Assembly (NCBI RefSeq): GCF_003989825.1
Contig: NZ_RZHE01000002.1
Span: forward strand, 124,001-188,000
Direction of reading: 5' to 3'
DNA length: 64,000 bases
Origin: Vreelandella populi
GTDB lineage: Bacteria > Pseudomonadota > Gammaproteobacteria > Pseudomonadales > Halomonadaceae
Positions 52,062 through 61,043 of the stretch are shown one piece after another. The notes beneath the pieces are model-generated. The model was not told the origin of the DNA. It made no database searches and saw only the letters and a program-made list of their open reading frames with translations. The first letter of the stretch is position 1. Each line of letters starts with the position of its first letter. The translations under genes and the position numbers were made by a program.

Positions 52062-53030
52062 CTACTGTTCAATCTGTTGAAGCTTATCCCGTGTTGGCAA
52101 ACCTTCCATATCGCCAACGACCTGAATGGCCTGAGCGCCTACCAGATTACCGCGATTAAGGGCTTGTAGCGGCGTACGGCCATCCAGTAAAGCGCTGATT
52201 ACACCGACCGCAAAGCCATCCCCCGCGCCGACCGTATCAACGACTTCAGCGACCGGCTGGCCGGGAGCCAGAAAGCTTTCCAGCGTGCCGCCAAGGGTGC
52301 CGCGGTAATAGCTTCCTTCTGGCCCCAGCTTGATGATAACTGCCTTGGCGCCCCGAGCGAGGTAAAAATCGGCAATCGCTTCGGGTGTATCGCAGCCGGT
52401 CAAAAGCCGTCCTTCAGAAAGTCCCGGCAGTACCCAGTCAGCAAGACTTGCCAACTTATTTAAGGTATCACGCATGACAGCTTCGCTGGGCCAAAGTGAA
52501 GGGCGCAAGTTGGGGTCGAAGGAAATGCTGGCGCCGCTTTCGCGTGCCTGCTGCATCAAGTGGCGGGTTAATTCCAGGGCGCTTTCAGAAAGCGCGGGGG
52601 TAATGCCGGTAGCATGCAGATGAGTGAGCGATTGAAAGTCGATGGAAGCGGCGTCTTCAACGCTTAAGTGGCTGGCGGCACTGCCGCGTCTGAAGTACTC
52701 AACCCGAGGGTCGGCACCGCCTTCGGCACGCTCCTTGAACATCAGCCCAGTGGGGTGGTGCGCATCAAGGTGAATATACCGATCATCGACACCTTCGGCT
52801 TTTAAGGCCTGTTGAATAAAGCGGCCCTGGCTGTCGGTACCGACCCGACTCAACCAGCCAACGTGAAAACCCAAGCGCGAAAGACCAATGGCAACATTAT
52901 TGTCAGCGCCTGCCAAGCGGCGATGAAAGCGGTCTACGTCAGCCAAGTCGCCCGGTAAATCGGCCACCATCATAGCCATGGCTTCGCCAAAGGTGAGTAT
53001 CCGGGGGGAGGAGGATGTTGCATTTGCCAT
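52062..53030 (-). CDS. kdgK: PfkB-family sugar kinase (KDG or 2-ketogluconate kinase)
   Basis: 322 residues. Ribokinase-type signatures: FHRRLAGADNNVAIGLSRLG (near 36-55) and the catalytic DTVGAGDGFAVGVISALLDG (near 266). It phosphorylates a sugar acid with ATP. Two candidates fit: 2-keto-3-deoxygluconate (KdgK, feeding from uxuA, manD and kduD in this window) or 2-ketogluconate (KguK, given the KguD-like gene next door). The symbol given is the better guess from total context. It starts 22 bases after the LacI gene. Confidence 0.85.
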   Translation of the reverse strand: MANATSSSPRILTFGEAMAMMVADLPGDLADVDRFHRRLAGADNNVAIGLSRLGFHVGWLSRVGTDSQGRFIQQALKAEGVDDRYIHLDAHHPTGLMFKERAEGGADPRVEYFRRGSAASHLSVEDAASIDFQSLTHLHATGITPALSESALELTRHLMQQARESGASISFDPNLRPSLWPSEAVMRDTLNKLASLADWVLPGLSEGRLLTGCDTPEAIADFYLARGAKAVIIKLGPEGSYYRGTLGGTLESFLAPGQPVAEVVDTVGAGDGFAVGVISALLDGRTPLQALNRGNLVGAQAIQVVGDMEGLPTRDKLQQIEQ

Positions 53031-53052
53031 CGGGCTATTCTCTTTTTAAGTG

Positions 53053-54075
53053 TTAAAAGTTGGGCACAAGCGTTGTACTACCGCGGATCTGTAAACGCGG
53101 CGCATGGCGGTAGCGCACGGGCGATGCCTGCGCTGAGCCGTTAAGCTGGTTGAGCAGGCAACTGACTGCAGCATGGCCGATATCATCGGTAGGCTGGGCG
53201 AGGGTGGTGATGCCCGGCGTTATCAGCTCACACCAATCAAGCTCGTCAATTCCCATTAAACCTGTTTGACCCAAGGTGATATCCAGCTGTTGAAAACTGC
53301 GTGTCATAGCGAGCGTGACGTTACCGTTAGCGCATAAAACAGCACCTGGAGATGATCCAGGGTGCTCGACAAAGGCGGTTAACGTTTCAAAGTCAGGCGC
53401 TGAACTGCTCAATATCAGCGTCTGACTTTTGATCCCTAAACGTTCTGCTTGCTGGTTAAAGCGCTGTAGACGTTCCTGGCGGGTACTGGCATAAGCAGGT
53501 GGCTCACTGGCATAGAGAATGGAGCGATATCCCTGTCGCACTAAATGATCCAATGCCATATCAATGGCCAATGCGTTATCGAGCCCAATCACATCAACGT
53601 CAAGTTGGCGAACCTCGCGGTCAAGCAGCACCAGGGGGACGCCGCTATGCTTTAGCGCCTGCAGCTGCGCTTCAGGCTGCCCGGCAGCATTAATAATCAG
53701 GCCCTCTATCTGATAAGACTTCAGTAGACGCAAGTGCTGCTGTTCTTGTTCAGGGTCGTTATCGGTATTGCAGACGATTAATGAATAACCGTGGGTCCGA
53801 GCCGCTTGCTCTATGCCATGAACAACAGCGACTGAGAACGGATTGCGGATATCGGCCACCAGTACTCCCAGCAGTCGCGAGCCACCCCCTTTGAGGCCGC
53901 GAGCCATCAAATTGGGCTGGTAGCCCAGAGCAGTGGCGGCGTTGGCAATGCGCGTTTGAAGGCTGGGGGTTAGCCGTTCGCGCTCCGGGCCAAAAAAGCG
54001 CGATACGCTGGTTTTAGAAGTACCTGCCAGTTTAGCGACTTCAATAAGTGTGGCGCGCGAAGAGGCAGCGGACAT
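53053..54075 (-). CDS. LacI-family regulator (PtxS/KdgR-like)
   Basis: 340 residues. An N-terminal LacI helix-turn-helix (TLIEVAKLAGTSKTSVSRFF, 10-29) with hinge helix, then a periplasmic-binding-like effector domain (GVLVADIRNPF, LLDREV, GIDELDWCELITPGITTL). This resembles PtxS and KdgR-type repressors of gluconate/ketogluconate genes. It is the first gene of the unit. A perfect palindromic operator sits 26 bases before the ATG, so it is very likely autorepressing the operon until a ketoacid binds. Confidence 0.92.
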   Translation of the reverse strand: MSAASSRATLIEVAKLAGTSKTSVSRFFGPERERLTPSLQTRIANAATALGYQPNLMARGLKGGGSRLLGVLVADIRNPFSVAVVHGIEQAARTHGYSLIVCNTDNDPEQEQQHLRLLKSYQIEGLIINAAGQPEAQLQALKHSGVPLVLLDREVRQLDVDVIGLDNALAIDMALDHLVRQGYRSILYASEPPAYASTRQERLQRFNQQAERLGIKSQTLILSSSAPDFETLTAFVEHPGSSPGAVLCANGNVTLAMTRSFQQLDITLGQTGLMGIDELDWCELITPGITTLAQPTDDIGHAAVSCLLNQLNGSAQASPVRYRHAPRLQIRGSTTLVPNF

Positions 54076-54100
54076 GGTGACTATCCATTAAATAATAAAA

Positions 54101-54114
54101 TGGGAACGTTCCCA
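54101..54114. promoter_or_regulatory. LacI-family operator, perfect palindrome
   Basis: TGGGAACGTTCCCA is a 14-base perfect palindrome with the central CG typical of LacI-family operators. It lies 26 bases upstream of the LacI-type regulator start (minus strand) in the divergent spacer with the amidase gene. Confidence 0.8.
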
Positions 54115-54257
54115 ATCGGTTTTCAACATAGTAAGTTTTAGGCGTAAAGGCAATACGCCTTAAGGCTCAGGAAAGGGGAAGCAAAAACACAGAATTAAGG
54201 AAAGTTAAGTAAGCGCCATCTGCTAGGCTAGGGGGAAAAGCATAATAGGCGAGTGCA

Positions 54258-55775
54258 ATGCAGCTACATGAGTATCAGCAGTACGACGCTACCGGCTTGG
54301 CAACACTGATCCGCCGCCGTGAGGTGGGCCGCGCGGACGTTTTGGAAGCCGCCTTCAATGCCATTGAAACGCTGAACCCTGTCCTGCATGCAGTCGTCAG
54401 AACGCGTTTTGAGAAAGCCCGGCAAGAGAGCAGGGGTGTCGCCGATGACGCGCTCTTTGGTGGGGTGCCTACCTTGAGTAAAGACCTGCTGATGGGCCTG
54501 GCCGGTGAGCCATTGGCTTTCGGGTGTGCCGCGTTATCCCAGTGGTGCCCGAAAGAGGATGCCTTGCTTATCCAGCGCTCAAGAGCCGCTGGCCTGGTAA
54601 TTGTTGGGCAGACAGCGACGCCGGAGCTGGGGTTAATGGGAATAACCGAGCCTAAAGCCTTTCCGCACCCGGTTAACCCCTGGCAGGCAGGGTATTCACC
54701 CGGCGGTTCAAGCGGCGGTGCGGTAGTTGCCGTGGCCAGCGGTATGGTGCCTTTAGCGCTAGCGGGGGATGGTGGAGGCTCGATCCGTATCCCTGCCAGC
54801 TATTGCGGACTATTTGGGTTTAAGCCCACCCGTGGCCGGGTGCCGCTCGCGCCTGACCATAGTGAAGTATGGCAGGGCGCGGTTATTGAGCATGCAGTGA
54901 CCCGCAGCGTACGCGATAGTGCGGCGCTATTGGAGCAGGTGAACGGCATGGCGCTTTCTGGTCCTTACCCGGTGCCCCGTGAAACGGGTTACGTGGCGGC
55001 ACTGGCATCCCCGCCTAAGCGGCTACGTATTGCCGTATCGCTGGGTGATCCCTTGAGCCATAACCTGGGTACGCGGTTAAACCCCGAGGTCAAAGCAGCA
55101 GTTGATAAAGCGGCCGCCGCGCTAACGGAAATGGGCCATGAGGTGGAGTGGTGCGATCCTCCAGTGGATGGTGAAGCCCTGGCAGATAGCTACCTGACGC
55201 TTTACCTTGGTCATTTGGCGGCAGATCTTCGCTGGATTAGCCAGCAAACCGGGGTGCCGGTTCGACGCTTGGCGATCGAGCCCTCTACACGTGCCATCGG
55301 CCGGTTGGGAAGCAAGCTATTGGCACAGGATTACGAGTTAGCCAAACGCTATTGGCACGTGGCGGCTGAACAGATGAGTCGTTTTCATCAACGCTTTGAC
55401 GCGCTGGTGATGCCGGTAACCGCAGATACCGCCCCTAAAATTGGTGAGCTCTACCCGTCAGCGGCGCGTGAACGGTTAATGTCTGTTCTGGCGATTCCGG
55501 GGGTATCATCGCTGGCGCTAAAGGTAGGCTTATTAAAGCGCCTGGCGGTGGATGCTCTTAGCCGCACACCGTTTACGCAATTGGCCAACCTGACGGGCCA
55601 GCCCGCCATGTCAGTACCTTTGCATGTGGCCGCCAACGGGCTGCCGGTGGGCGTGCAAGTAGTGGGGCGGTTTGGTGAGGATAAACAGCTCTTACAGTTG
55701 GCCGCTGCCTTAGAGCAGCAAGATGTCTGGCAGCATCAATTACCGCTGCAAGCGTTCCGTCCTCAGGCAGGGTAA
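54258..55775 (+). CDS. Amidase signature family hydrolase
   Basis: 505 residues. The Ser-cisSer-Lys triad is visible: Lys in PTLSKDL (near 76), the Gly/Ser-rich YSPGGSSGGAVVAVASG (cis-Ser, near 150) and the nucleophile Ser in GDGGGSIRIPASYCG (near 178). It hydrolyses amide bonds; substrates in this family range from acetamide to aryl amides and 6-aminohexanoate dimers and cannot be predicted here. It is divergent from the LacI gene and lies 35 bases before cmoM, perhaps only by chance. Confidence 0.92.
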   Translation: MQLHEYQQYDATGLATLIRRREVGRADVLEAAFNAIETLNPVLHAVVRTRFEKARQESRGVADDALFGGVPTLSKDLLMGLAGEPLAFGCAALSQWCPKEDALLIQRSRAAGLVIVGQTATPELGLMGITEPKAFPHPVNPWQAGYSPGGSSGGAVVAVASGMVPLALAGDGGGSIRIPASYCGLFGFKPTRGRVPLAPDHSEVWQGAVIEHAVTRSVRDSAALLEQVNGMALSGPYPVPRETGYVAALASPPKRLRIAVSLGDPLSHNLGTRLNPEVKAAVDKAAAALTEMGHEVEWCDPPVDGEALADSYLTLYLGHLAADLRWISQQTGVPVRRLAIEPSTRAIGRLGSKLLAQDYELAKRYWHVAAEQMSRFHQRFDALVMPVTADTAPKIGELYPSAARERLMSVLAIPGVSSLALKVGLLKRLAVDALSRTPFTQLANLTGQPAMSVPLHVAANGLPVGVQVVGRFGEDKQLLQLAAALEQQDVWQHQLPLQAFRPQAG

Positions 55776-55810
55776 ACTACGCGGCTTTGATACGCCGCCT
55801 GGCCTTATGC

Positions 55811-56620
55811 ATGCATCCAACCTATGAATTAACCGACGCTGGAGACCGCTACTTCGACGGTCTGGTCGACAAGTTTTCGCGCTCGCTTTACCAAGCGCCC
55901 CGCGGCGAGCTGCGCTTGGCGATGCTGGATTATCTGTTGCCGCAAATGCTGCAGCTGGACCAGCAACCCGTGCTGGATGTCGGCGGCGGATTAGGCCAGC
56001 AGGCTGCCTGGTTTGCCGAACGCCAGCATCCGGTCACCATGACCGAGCCCTCCCTGGATATGCTTACGTATGCCAGGCACTGGCACCGTGAAGCGAAGGC
56101 GCTGCCTTGCGAGGCGATGGCCTACGTGCATGCTCCGCTCCAAGATTTACGCCAGCAAGCGCCTGGCCCTTGGCCTTTGATTACCTGCCACGCGGTGCTT
56201 GAATGGTTGGGTGACCCGCGTTCAGCGATTGCCCATCTAACCAGTCTGCTCGCGCCCGGTGGCCAATTAAGCCTGATGGTATTCAACCGCGATGCGCTGC
56301 GCTTTTCCAATGCGGTGAAAGGCAATCTGGAAAAAGCGTTAAGTGATCGCCTGGAAGGCAAGGGCAAGCGGCAGCGCTTAACACCGATTTCGCCGGTAAC
56401 TCATGCTGAAGTTGTTGAGTGGGGGGCGGAAAATAACCTTGAAGTGGCAAGCGTTGCGGGTATCCGCGTGTTTCAGGACTACCTACGCCAGCCACCCACC
56501 AGCGATAAAGAGCGTGAAACGCTACTGGCGCTTGAAAAAAAGTACTGCCAACAAGACCCGCACTGGCGGCTGGGTCGTTATTTGCTTTATACGTTGATCA
56601 AATCGGAGACTTCCCAATGA
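55811..56620 (+). CDS. cmoM: tRNA 5-carboxymethoxyuridine methyltransferase CmoM
   Basis: 269 residues from ATG 55811; a TTG start at 55787 is possible. A class I methyltransferase with the SAM loop VLDVGGGLGQQA (near 54-65), TEPS at motif II and CHAVLEWLGDPR at motif IV. The N-terminal FDGLVDKFSRSLY and the C-terminal DPHWRLGRYLLY fit CmoM (SmtA), which methylates cmo5U34 in tRNA using SAM. Its stop overlaps the rsmC start by 4 bases. Confidence 0.9.
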   Translation: MHPTYELTDAGDRYFDGLVDKFSRSLYQAPRGELRLAMLDYLLPQMLQLDQQPVLDVGGGLGQQAAWFAERQHPVTMTEPSLDMLTYARHWHREAKALPCEAMAYVHAPLQDLRQQAPGPWPLITCHAVLEWLGDPRSAIAHLTSLLAPGGQLSLMVFNRDALRFSNAVKGNLEKALSDRLEGKGKRQRLTPISPVTHAEVVEWGAENNLEVASVAGIRVFQDYLRQPPTSDKERETLLALEKKYCQQDPHWRLGRYLLYTLIKSETSQ

Positions 56621-57621
56621 GTGCCCAAACACCTGCCTGCCAACTGCTGGAACGCCAACAGGATGACTACACGGCACTTATGGTCGTAGCACCACCGGTT
56701 GACGCTTGGTTAATCGCGCAATCCACGGGCGTTATCAGCGGTGATCTTAGCGTACTAAACGAGTGGCAAGCCGCCGGCAAGACAGCTTGTAGCCCCTTCA
56801 TGCTGCTCGAAAACGCCGTTACCCACGGCGAGATAGTGCTGTTCTGGCCTAAAGCGCACCAGCTAGGCATTTGGTGGCTTGAGTGGCTATGCAGCGTTTT
56901 ACCGGTGGGTACGGCCATTGAGATTGTAGGCGAGCACAATGGCGGCGTGAAACGGGTGCCAAAAGTACTCGCAGAGCGGGGAATGATTTGCGACAAGCGC
57001 GATAACGCGCGGCGCTGTTCACTGTTTGCCTCACGCACCATCGCTTTTGAGAACACCCTGCAAGATGCTTGGCAGCGCTTTGAGGCATTGGGTTTAACGC
57101 TTGTCAGCCACCCCGGCGTCTTTGGTCATGGCAAGGTGGATGAAGGTACATTGCTACTATTGGAAAGCCTGGAAAAAGAACTGCCCAAAACGCCTCAGCG
57201 TATTCTCGATATGGGCTGTGGCGATGGCATTATCAGCGCCTGGCTTGCCAAGCGGGGCCATACGGTCACCGCCGTGGATGTCAGCGCTTTTGCCGTTGAG
57301 GCGACGCGCCGCACGCTGGAGGCCAATAACGTCGATGGGCACGTTTTGCAAAGCGATGTGTATAGCGCCCTGGAAAGCCAAGCCTATGATTTTATTATCA
57401 GCAATCCGCCGTTTCACCAGGAGCGAGATGTTAGCTACGGGCCCAGCCAACGCTTGATTCGCCAGGCACCAGAACGTCTTGCTAACCGTGGGCGGTTAAT
57501 CATCGTGGCGAATGCGTTCTTGCCCTATCCAGACCTTTTGACCGGCACCTTTGGAAGCTTCGAGACACTTGCCGATAACCGGCGTTTTCGGGTTTATGGG
57601 GCGAGTCAATCAGGCCGCTAA
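56617..57621 (+). CDS. rsmC: 16S rRNA m2G1207 methyltransferase RsmC
   Basis: 334 residues with the RsmC plan of two tandem methyltransferase folds, the N-terminal one (about 10-150) degenerate and the C-terminal one active. Motifs: HPGVFGHGKVDEGT (near 170), DMGCGDGIIS (near 200) and the guanine-N2 motif NPPFHQ (near 266). It methylates G1207 of 16S rRNA. Co-translated with cmoM. A weak terminator-like repeat follows at about 57621-57656. Confidence 0.93.
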   Translation: MSAQTPACQLLERQQDDYTALMVVAPPVDAWLIAQSTGVISGDLSVLNEWQAAGKTACSPFMLLENAVTHGEIVLFWPKAHQLGIWWLEWLCSVLPVGTAIEIVGEHNGGVKRVPKVLAERGMICDKRDNARRCSLFASRTIAFENTLQDAWQRFEALGLTLVSHPGVFGHGKVDEGTLLLLESLEKELPKTPQRILDMGCGDGIISAWLAKRGHTVTAVDVSAFAVEATRRTLEANNVDGHVLQSDVYSALESQAYDFIISNPPFHQERDVSYGPSQRLIRQAPERLANRGRLIIVANAFLPYPDLLTGTFGSFETLADNRRFRVYGASQSGR

Positions 57622-57792
57622 AGGCTTGTATGATCGCCATGGCGCATTGGCCTTTTTGAGGATTGCCAGTATCAAAGTTTCATGCCCATACTCGATGCGT
57701 TGGTCAGGCCACTAATAGCTGGGTGCCCTGACCTCAAGTAGGTTCACACTGTTTCTAGGTGCATGCCAACGCGATCAGGGAAGTGAAACCGC

Positions 57793-58533
57793 ATGAGACT
57801 CAAAAATAAAACGGCATTAATTACCGCCGCCGCGAACGGCATTGGGCGTGCAAGCGTCGAGCGATTCGTTGCCGAAGGCGCCAGGGTATTCGCCACCGAT
57901 ATTGATATTTCCTCGTTAGAAGATATGCCGGGTGTTGAAGCCTATCGCCTGGATGTGACGGATAGCCAGGCCATCAATGAGCTGGCCGCTTCGTTGCCGG
58001 CTTTGGACATACTGTTCAACTGTGCGGGTATGGTGCCGGGGGGTACGGTCCTTGAGTGCGACGAAGCCACCTGGCAGCGGTCGATGGATCTGAATGTCAC
58101 CTCGATGTTTTATACCCTGCAGGCTTTCCTGCCCGGCATGTTGTCAAAAGGCGGGGGCAGCATCATCAATATGGCGTCTTTGGCCTCAAGCGTTAAAGGC
58201 GTTGCCAACCGCTGTGCTTACGGCGCCTCCAAGGCAGCGGTCATCGGCCTTACCAAGTCGGTAGCTGCAGACTTTATGACGCAAGGCGTGCGCTGCAATG
58301 CGATTTGTCCGGGTACCGTTGAGTCTCCTTCACTGAAACAGCGCATTGCCGAGCAGGCCCGTAAAGAAGGGCGCAGCGAGGATGAGGTGCTGGCGTCTTT
58401 TATTGCGCGTCAACCGATGGGCAGGCTAGGTCGGGTAGAGGAAGTGGCGGCATTGGCCGCTTTTTTGGCCAGCGATGAGTCGCAGTTCATTACGGGTACC
58501 GCACAATTAATTGATGGCGGTTGGGCTAACTGA
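57793..58533 (+). CDS. SDR oxidoreductase, 2-keto-3-deoxy-L-fuconate dehydrogenase-like
   Basis: 246 residues. Classical SDR: TAAANGIGRAS (9-19), DID at the NAD-selecting loop, NCAGMVPGG, NMASLASSVKG, YGASKAA and a C-terminal TGTAQLIDGGWAN. Sequence style matches the DHRS6/BDH2-like group that includes 2-keto-3-deoxy-L-fuconate 4-dehydrogenase. Paired with the FAH hydrolase 22 bases downstream, it would form 2,4-diketo-3-deoxy-fuconate (or rhamnonate) for cleavage. GGGAAGTG precedes ATG 57793. Confidence 0.87.
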   Translation: MRLKNKTALITAAANGIGRASVERFVAEGARVFATDIDISSLEDMPGVEAYRLDVTDSQAINELAASLPALDILFNCAGMVPGGTVLECDEATWQRSMDLNVTSMFYTLQAFLPGMLSKGGGSIINMASLASSVKGVANRCAYGASKAAVIGLTKSVAADFMTQGVRCNAICPGTVESPSLKQRIAEQARKEGRSEDEVLASFIARQPMGRLGRVEEVAALAAFLASDESQFITGTAQLIDGGWAN

Positions 58534-58555
58534 TTACTTCAGGAGGAATAACAAT

Positions 58556-59398
58556 ATGAAACTATTACGCTTTGGACAGCCGGGCCAGGAAAAGCCAGGC
58601 ATTCTGGATAACCAGGGAAAGGTACGCGATCTTTCCTCGGTTGTTGATGATATCGCGGGCGATGTATTAAGCGATAGTAAGTTGCAGCAACTACGCGATA
58701 TGGATTTAACGACGTTGCCGGAAGTAGCTGATGATGTTCGCTTGGGCCCCTGTGTAGCTCGCGTAGGCAAGTTTATTTGCATCGGTCTCAACTATTCTGA
58801 TCACGCGGCGGAAACCGGTTCTGAAGTGCCGCCCGAGCCAGTCATTTTCAACAAATGGACCAGTGCTATCTGCGGCCCTAACGATGATGTGGAAATTCCC
58901 CGCGGCTCCGAAAAGACCGACTGGGAAGTGGAGCTTGGCGTCATCATCGGCAAGGGCGGCCGCTACATCGACGAAGCCGACGCCATGTCTCATGTGGCGG
59001 GATACTGTGTCGTGAATGATGTCTCTGAGCGCGCGTTCCAGCTTGAGCGCAGCGGTACCTGGGATAAAGGCAAAGGCTGCGATACGTTTGGCCCGTTAGG
59101 TCCTTGGCTGGTAACCCGTGATGAAGTGGCGGACCCACACCAATTGGGCATGTGGCTCGAAGTGGATGGCAAGCGTTATCAGGATGGCAGCACCCAGACC
59201 ATGGTGTATCAGGTACCTTTCCTCATCAGTTATCTAAGCCGTTTTATGAGCCTGCAGCCGGGCGACGTTATTTCAACCGGTACGCCTCCGGGTGTCGGCA
59301 TGGGCCAGCAGCCCCAAGTGTATCTGCGGGATGGCCAGAGCATGCGTTTAGGCATTGATGGCCTGGGCGAGCAGAGTCAGCGCGTAGTACAGGCATAG
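58556..59398 (+). CDS. FAH-family hydrolase, 2,4-diketo-3-deoxy-L-fuconate hydrolase-like
   Basis: 280 residues from ATG 58556 (CAGGAGGAATAA upstream; an earlier frame lies in the SDR gene). Fumarylacetoacetase-fold marks: FICIGLNYSDHAAE, EPVIFNKW, DWEVELGVIIGKGG (metal Glu residues), GYCVVNDVSER (metal Asp), KGCDTFGPLGPW and GDVISTGTPPGVGMG. These enzymes cleave 2,4-diketo-3-deoxy sugar acids to pyruvate and a hydroxyacid; many are mislabelled ureidoglycolate lyase. The SDR partner upstream makes the diketo-hydrolase role the best reading. Confidence 0.88.
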   Translation: MKLLRFGQPGQEKPGILDNQGKVRDLSSVVDDIAGDVLSDSKLQQLRDMDLTTLPEVADDVRLGPCVARVGKFICIGLNYSDHAAETGSEVPPEPVIFNKWTSAICGPNDDVEIPRGSEKTDWEVELGVIIGKGGRYIDEADAMSHVAGYCVVNDVSERAFQLERSGTWDKGKGCDTFGPLGPWLVTRDEVADPHQLGMWLEVDGKRYQDGSTQTMVYQVPFLISYLSRFMSLQPGDVISTGTPPGVGMGQQPQVYLRDGQSMRLGIDGLGEQSQRVVQA

Positions 59399-59439
59399 AA
59401 AACATACGTGCTAGAAAACACAGGTGATAGAAAAAATAG

Positions 59440-59470
59440 GTATTGGCGGCTTTGTTAGTCGCTAATACCT
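59440..59470 (+). other. Hairpin downstream of the FAH gene
   Basis: AGGTATTGGCG pairs with CGCTAATACCT (one G-T pair) across a loop of about 9 bases. It lacks a T-run, so it is a weak terminator or mRNA end structure. Confidence 0.4.
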
Positions 59471-59584
59471 AACTCAATATTTTCCCAAACTTGCCACATT
59501 CGGCTACCGACGTGCCACCGTTTCACCGCTATGATGCTGTTAAGTATTAGGGCAGTTTAATGGAAGCTGTGTGGGGTGGCGATA

Positions 59585-60313
59585 ATGATTAGAAACAGCA
59601 GAAATGCCGTGGTATTGGCTAGCGCTATTGTATTAGGTGGCCTGCTGGCGGTAGGGCTGGTCGGGGGCGGGAGCTACATCAAGCAGGCGGCCGAGGTATG
59701 GCAGCAGTCTTCGCGTAATGTCACGGTTCGTGGGTTGGCTGAGCGTGAGGTGGCGGCAGATCTGGTGCTGTGGCCGTTTAATTATAGCGTTAGCGCCAAT
59801 AGTTTAAGCGACTTGGAAGAGCAGCTTTCCAATAACGATCAGGCGATCCGCCGCTTCCTAGAAGCCCAGGGTTTTGCGTCTGAGCATATCACCACCACGC
59901 CACCCCGGATAACCGATCAGTTCAGTAACCTGTATGGCGGGCAGCGCCCTGATGAGCGTTACCGCGCAGAGGCCACGCTACTGCTGCGTTCGCCAGATGT
60001 GGAAGGTGTCATGCAGGCAATCCCCAGTACTACGTCGTTGGTGCGCCAAGGCGTTTTACTCTCACCAAGTTATGAGTACCAAACCGAGTTTCTGTTTACC
60101 GGGCTAGATGCAATCAAACCCGAAATGATTGCCGAGGCGACCGCTGATGCGCGTAATGCCGCTCAGCAGTTTGCCGAAGACTCCGGGAGCCAGGTGGGCC
60201 AGATACACCAGGCGACGCAGGGCTATTTCTCTATTGAGGATCTAGACAGCTATACACCGAATATTAAGCGCGTCCGGGTGGTGACCACTATTGATTATGC
60301 ATTAAAGGATTAA
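59585..60313 (+). CDS. SIMPL-domain (DUF541) periplasmic protein
   Basis: 242 residues from ATG 59585 (GGGGTGG upstream); GTG 59576 is the alternative. A single N-terminal hydrophobic helix (about 8-30, AVVLASAIVLGGLLAVG) anchors or exports it. The body begins with SRNVTVRGLAEREVAADLVLWP, the usual SIMPL opening, and contains YRAEATLLLRS and an IKRVRVVTTIDY end. The function of bacterial SIMPL proteins is unclear; links to oxidative stress have been reported. Convergent with greB, sharing 4 bases. Confidence 0.9.
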   Translation: MIRNSRNAVVLASAIVLGGLLAVGLVGGGSYIKQAAEVWQQSSRNVTVRGLAEREVAADLVLWPFNYSVSANSLSDLEEQLSNNDQAIRRFLEAQGFASEHITTTPPRITDQFSNLYGGQRPDERYRAEATLLLRSPDVEGVMQAIPSTTSLVRQGVLLSPSYEYQTEFLFTGLDAIKPEMIAEATADARNAAQQFAEDSGSQVGQIHQATQGYFSIEDLDSYTPNIKRVRVVTTIDYALKD

Positions 60314-60825
60314 CCGGTATAACGAATGTTGGTCACGGTGTAGAGCACTTCTCCATTCGGGGTAAGCACCGTTACATCGTCATCGACCTGTTTGCCGAGA
60401 AGCGCTTTGGCCATGGGCGCGTCGATACTGATCCAGCGCTTTTGGGTATCGATTTCGTCGTGACCCACAATGCGTAGTTGAAGTGCTTCTCCTTCTTCAT
60501 CTTCCAGATCGATAAAGGCGCCGAAGAAGATTTTATCGAGATTCGCCGGGAGCCGGTCGATTACCTGGAGTTCATCCAGGCGTATGGTCAGGTAGCGAAT
60601 CCGGGCGATGACGCGGTTCAGCTCTTTCTTGTTATAAGTGTAATCTGCGTTTTCGCTACGATCGCCCAGTGCGGCCGCTTCGCCTACCTTGGCGGAAAGC
60701 GCAGGACGTTTTACGCGCGATAAGTGATCCAGAATGCCGCGCAGACGGGCGGCGCCTTCGGCGGTAATCAGGTTACTCTTGGGTGCTTGGCGTGGGTCTT
60801 TAGCCGGGTCACGCCAGCGGGTCAT
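60310..60825 (-). CDS. greB: Transcription elongation factor GreB
   Basis: 171 residues from ATG 60825, which has AAAGG ahead; ATG 60840 adds five residues. The coiled-coil N-terminal domain holds LGDRSENADYTYNKKELN, whose acidic tip (D and E) enters the polymerase channel. The C-terminal FKBP-like domain has LRIVGHDEID, ISIDAPMAKALLGK and a YTVTNIRY end. Its basic N-terminus and motif spacing fit GreB rather than GreA. It stimulates transcript cleavage in stalled RNA polymerase. A single gene. Confidence 0.95.
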   Translation of the reverse strand: MTRWRDPAKDPRQAPKSNLITAEGAARLRGILDHLSRVKRPALSAKVGEAAALGDRSENADYTYNKKELNRVIARIRYLTIRLDELQVIDRLPANLDKIFFGAFIDLEDEEGEALQLRIVGHDEIDTQKRWISIDAPMAKALLGKQVDDDVTVLTPNGEVLYTVTNIRYTG

Positions 60826-61043
60826 ATTACGGCCTTTCATTCGCGTGCTCTCATGTCGGTAAGGGCGGCACTTTAAAGAAGCTTACTCTACGTGAAAAAA
60901 AGCATCTTAGGTAAAAGCATGTTGAATTACCGGGGTCACTAGCGAATCATTCAAACGTTCGTTACATTGTCGAAGTGGGCTTTATAAATATATAAACACC
61001 ATGTCTATAAAATAGGTTGATAAAAATAATCCAGGAGATTGTT

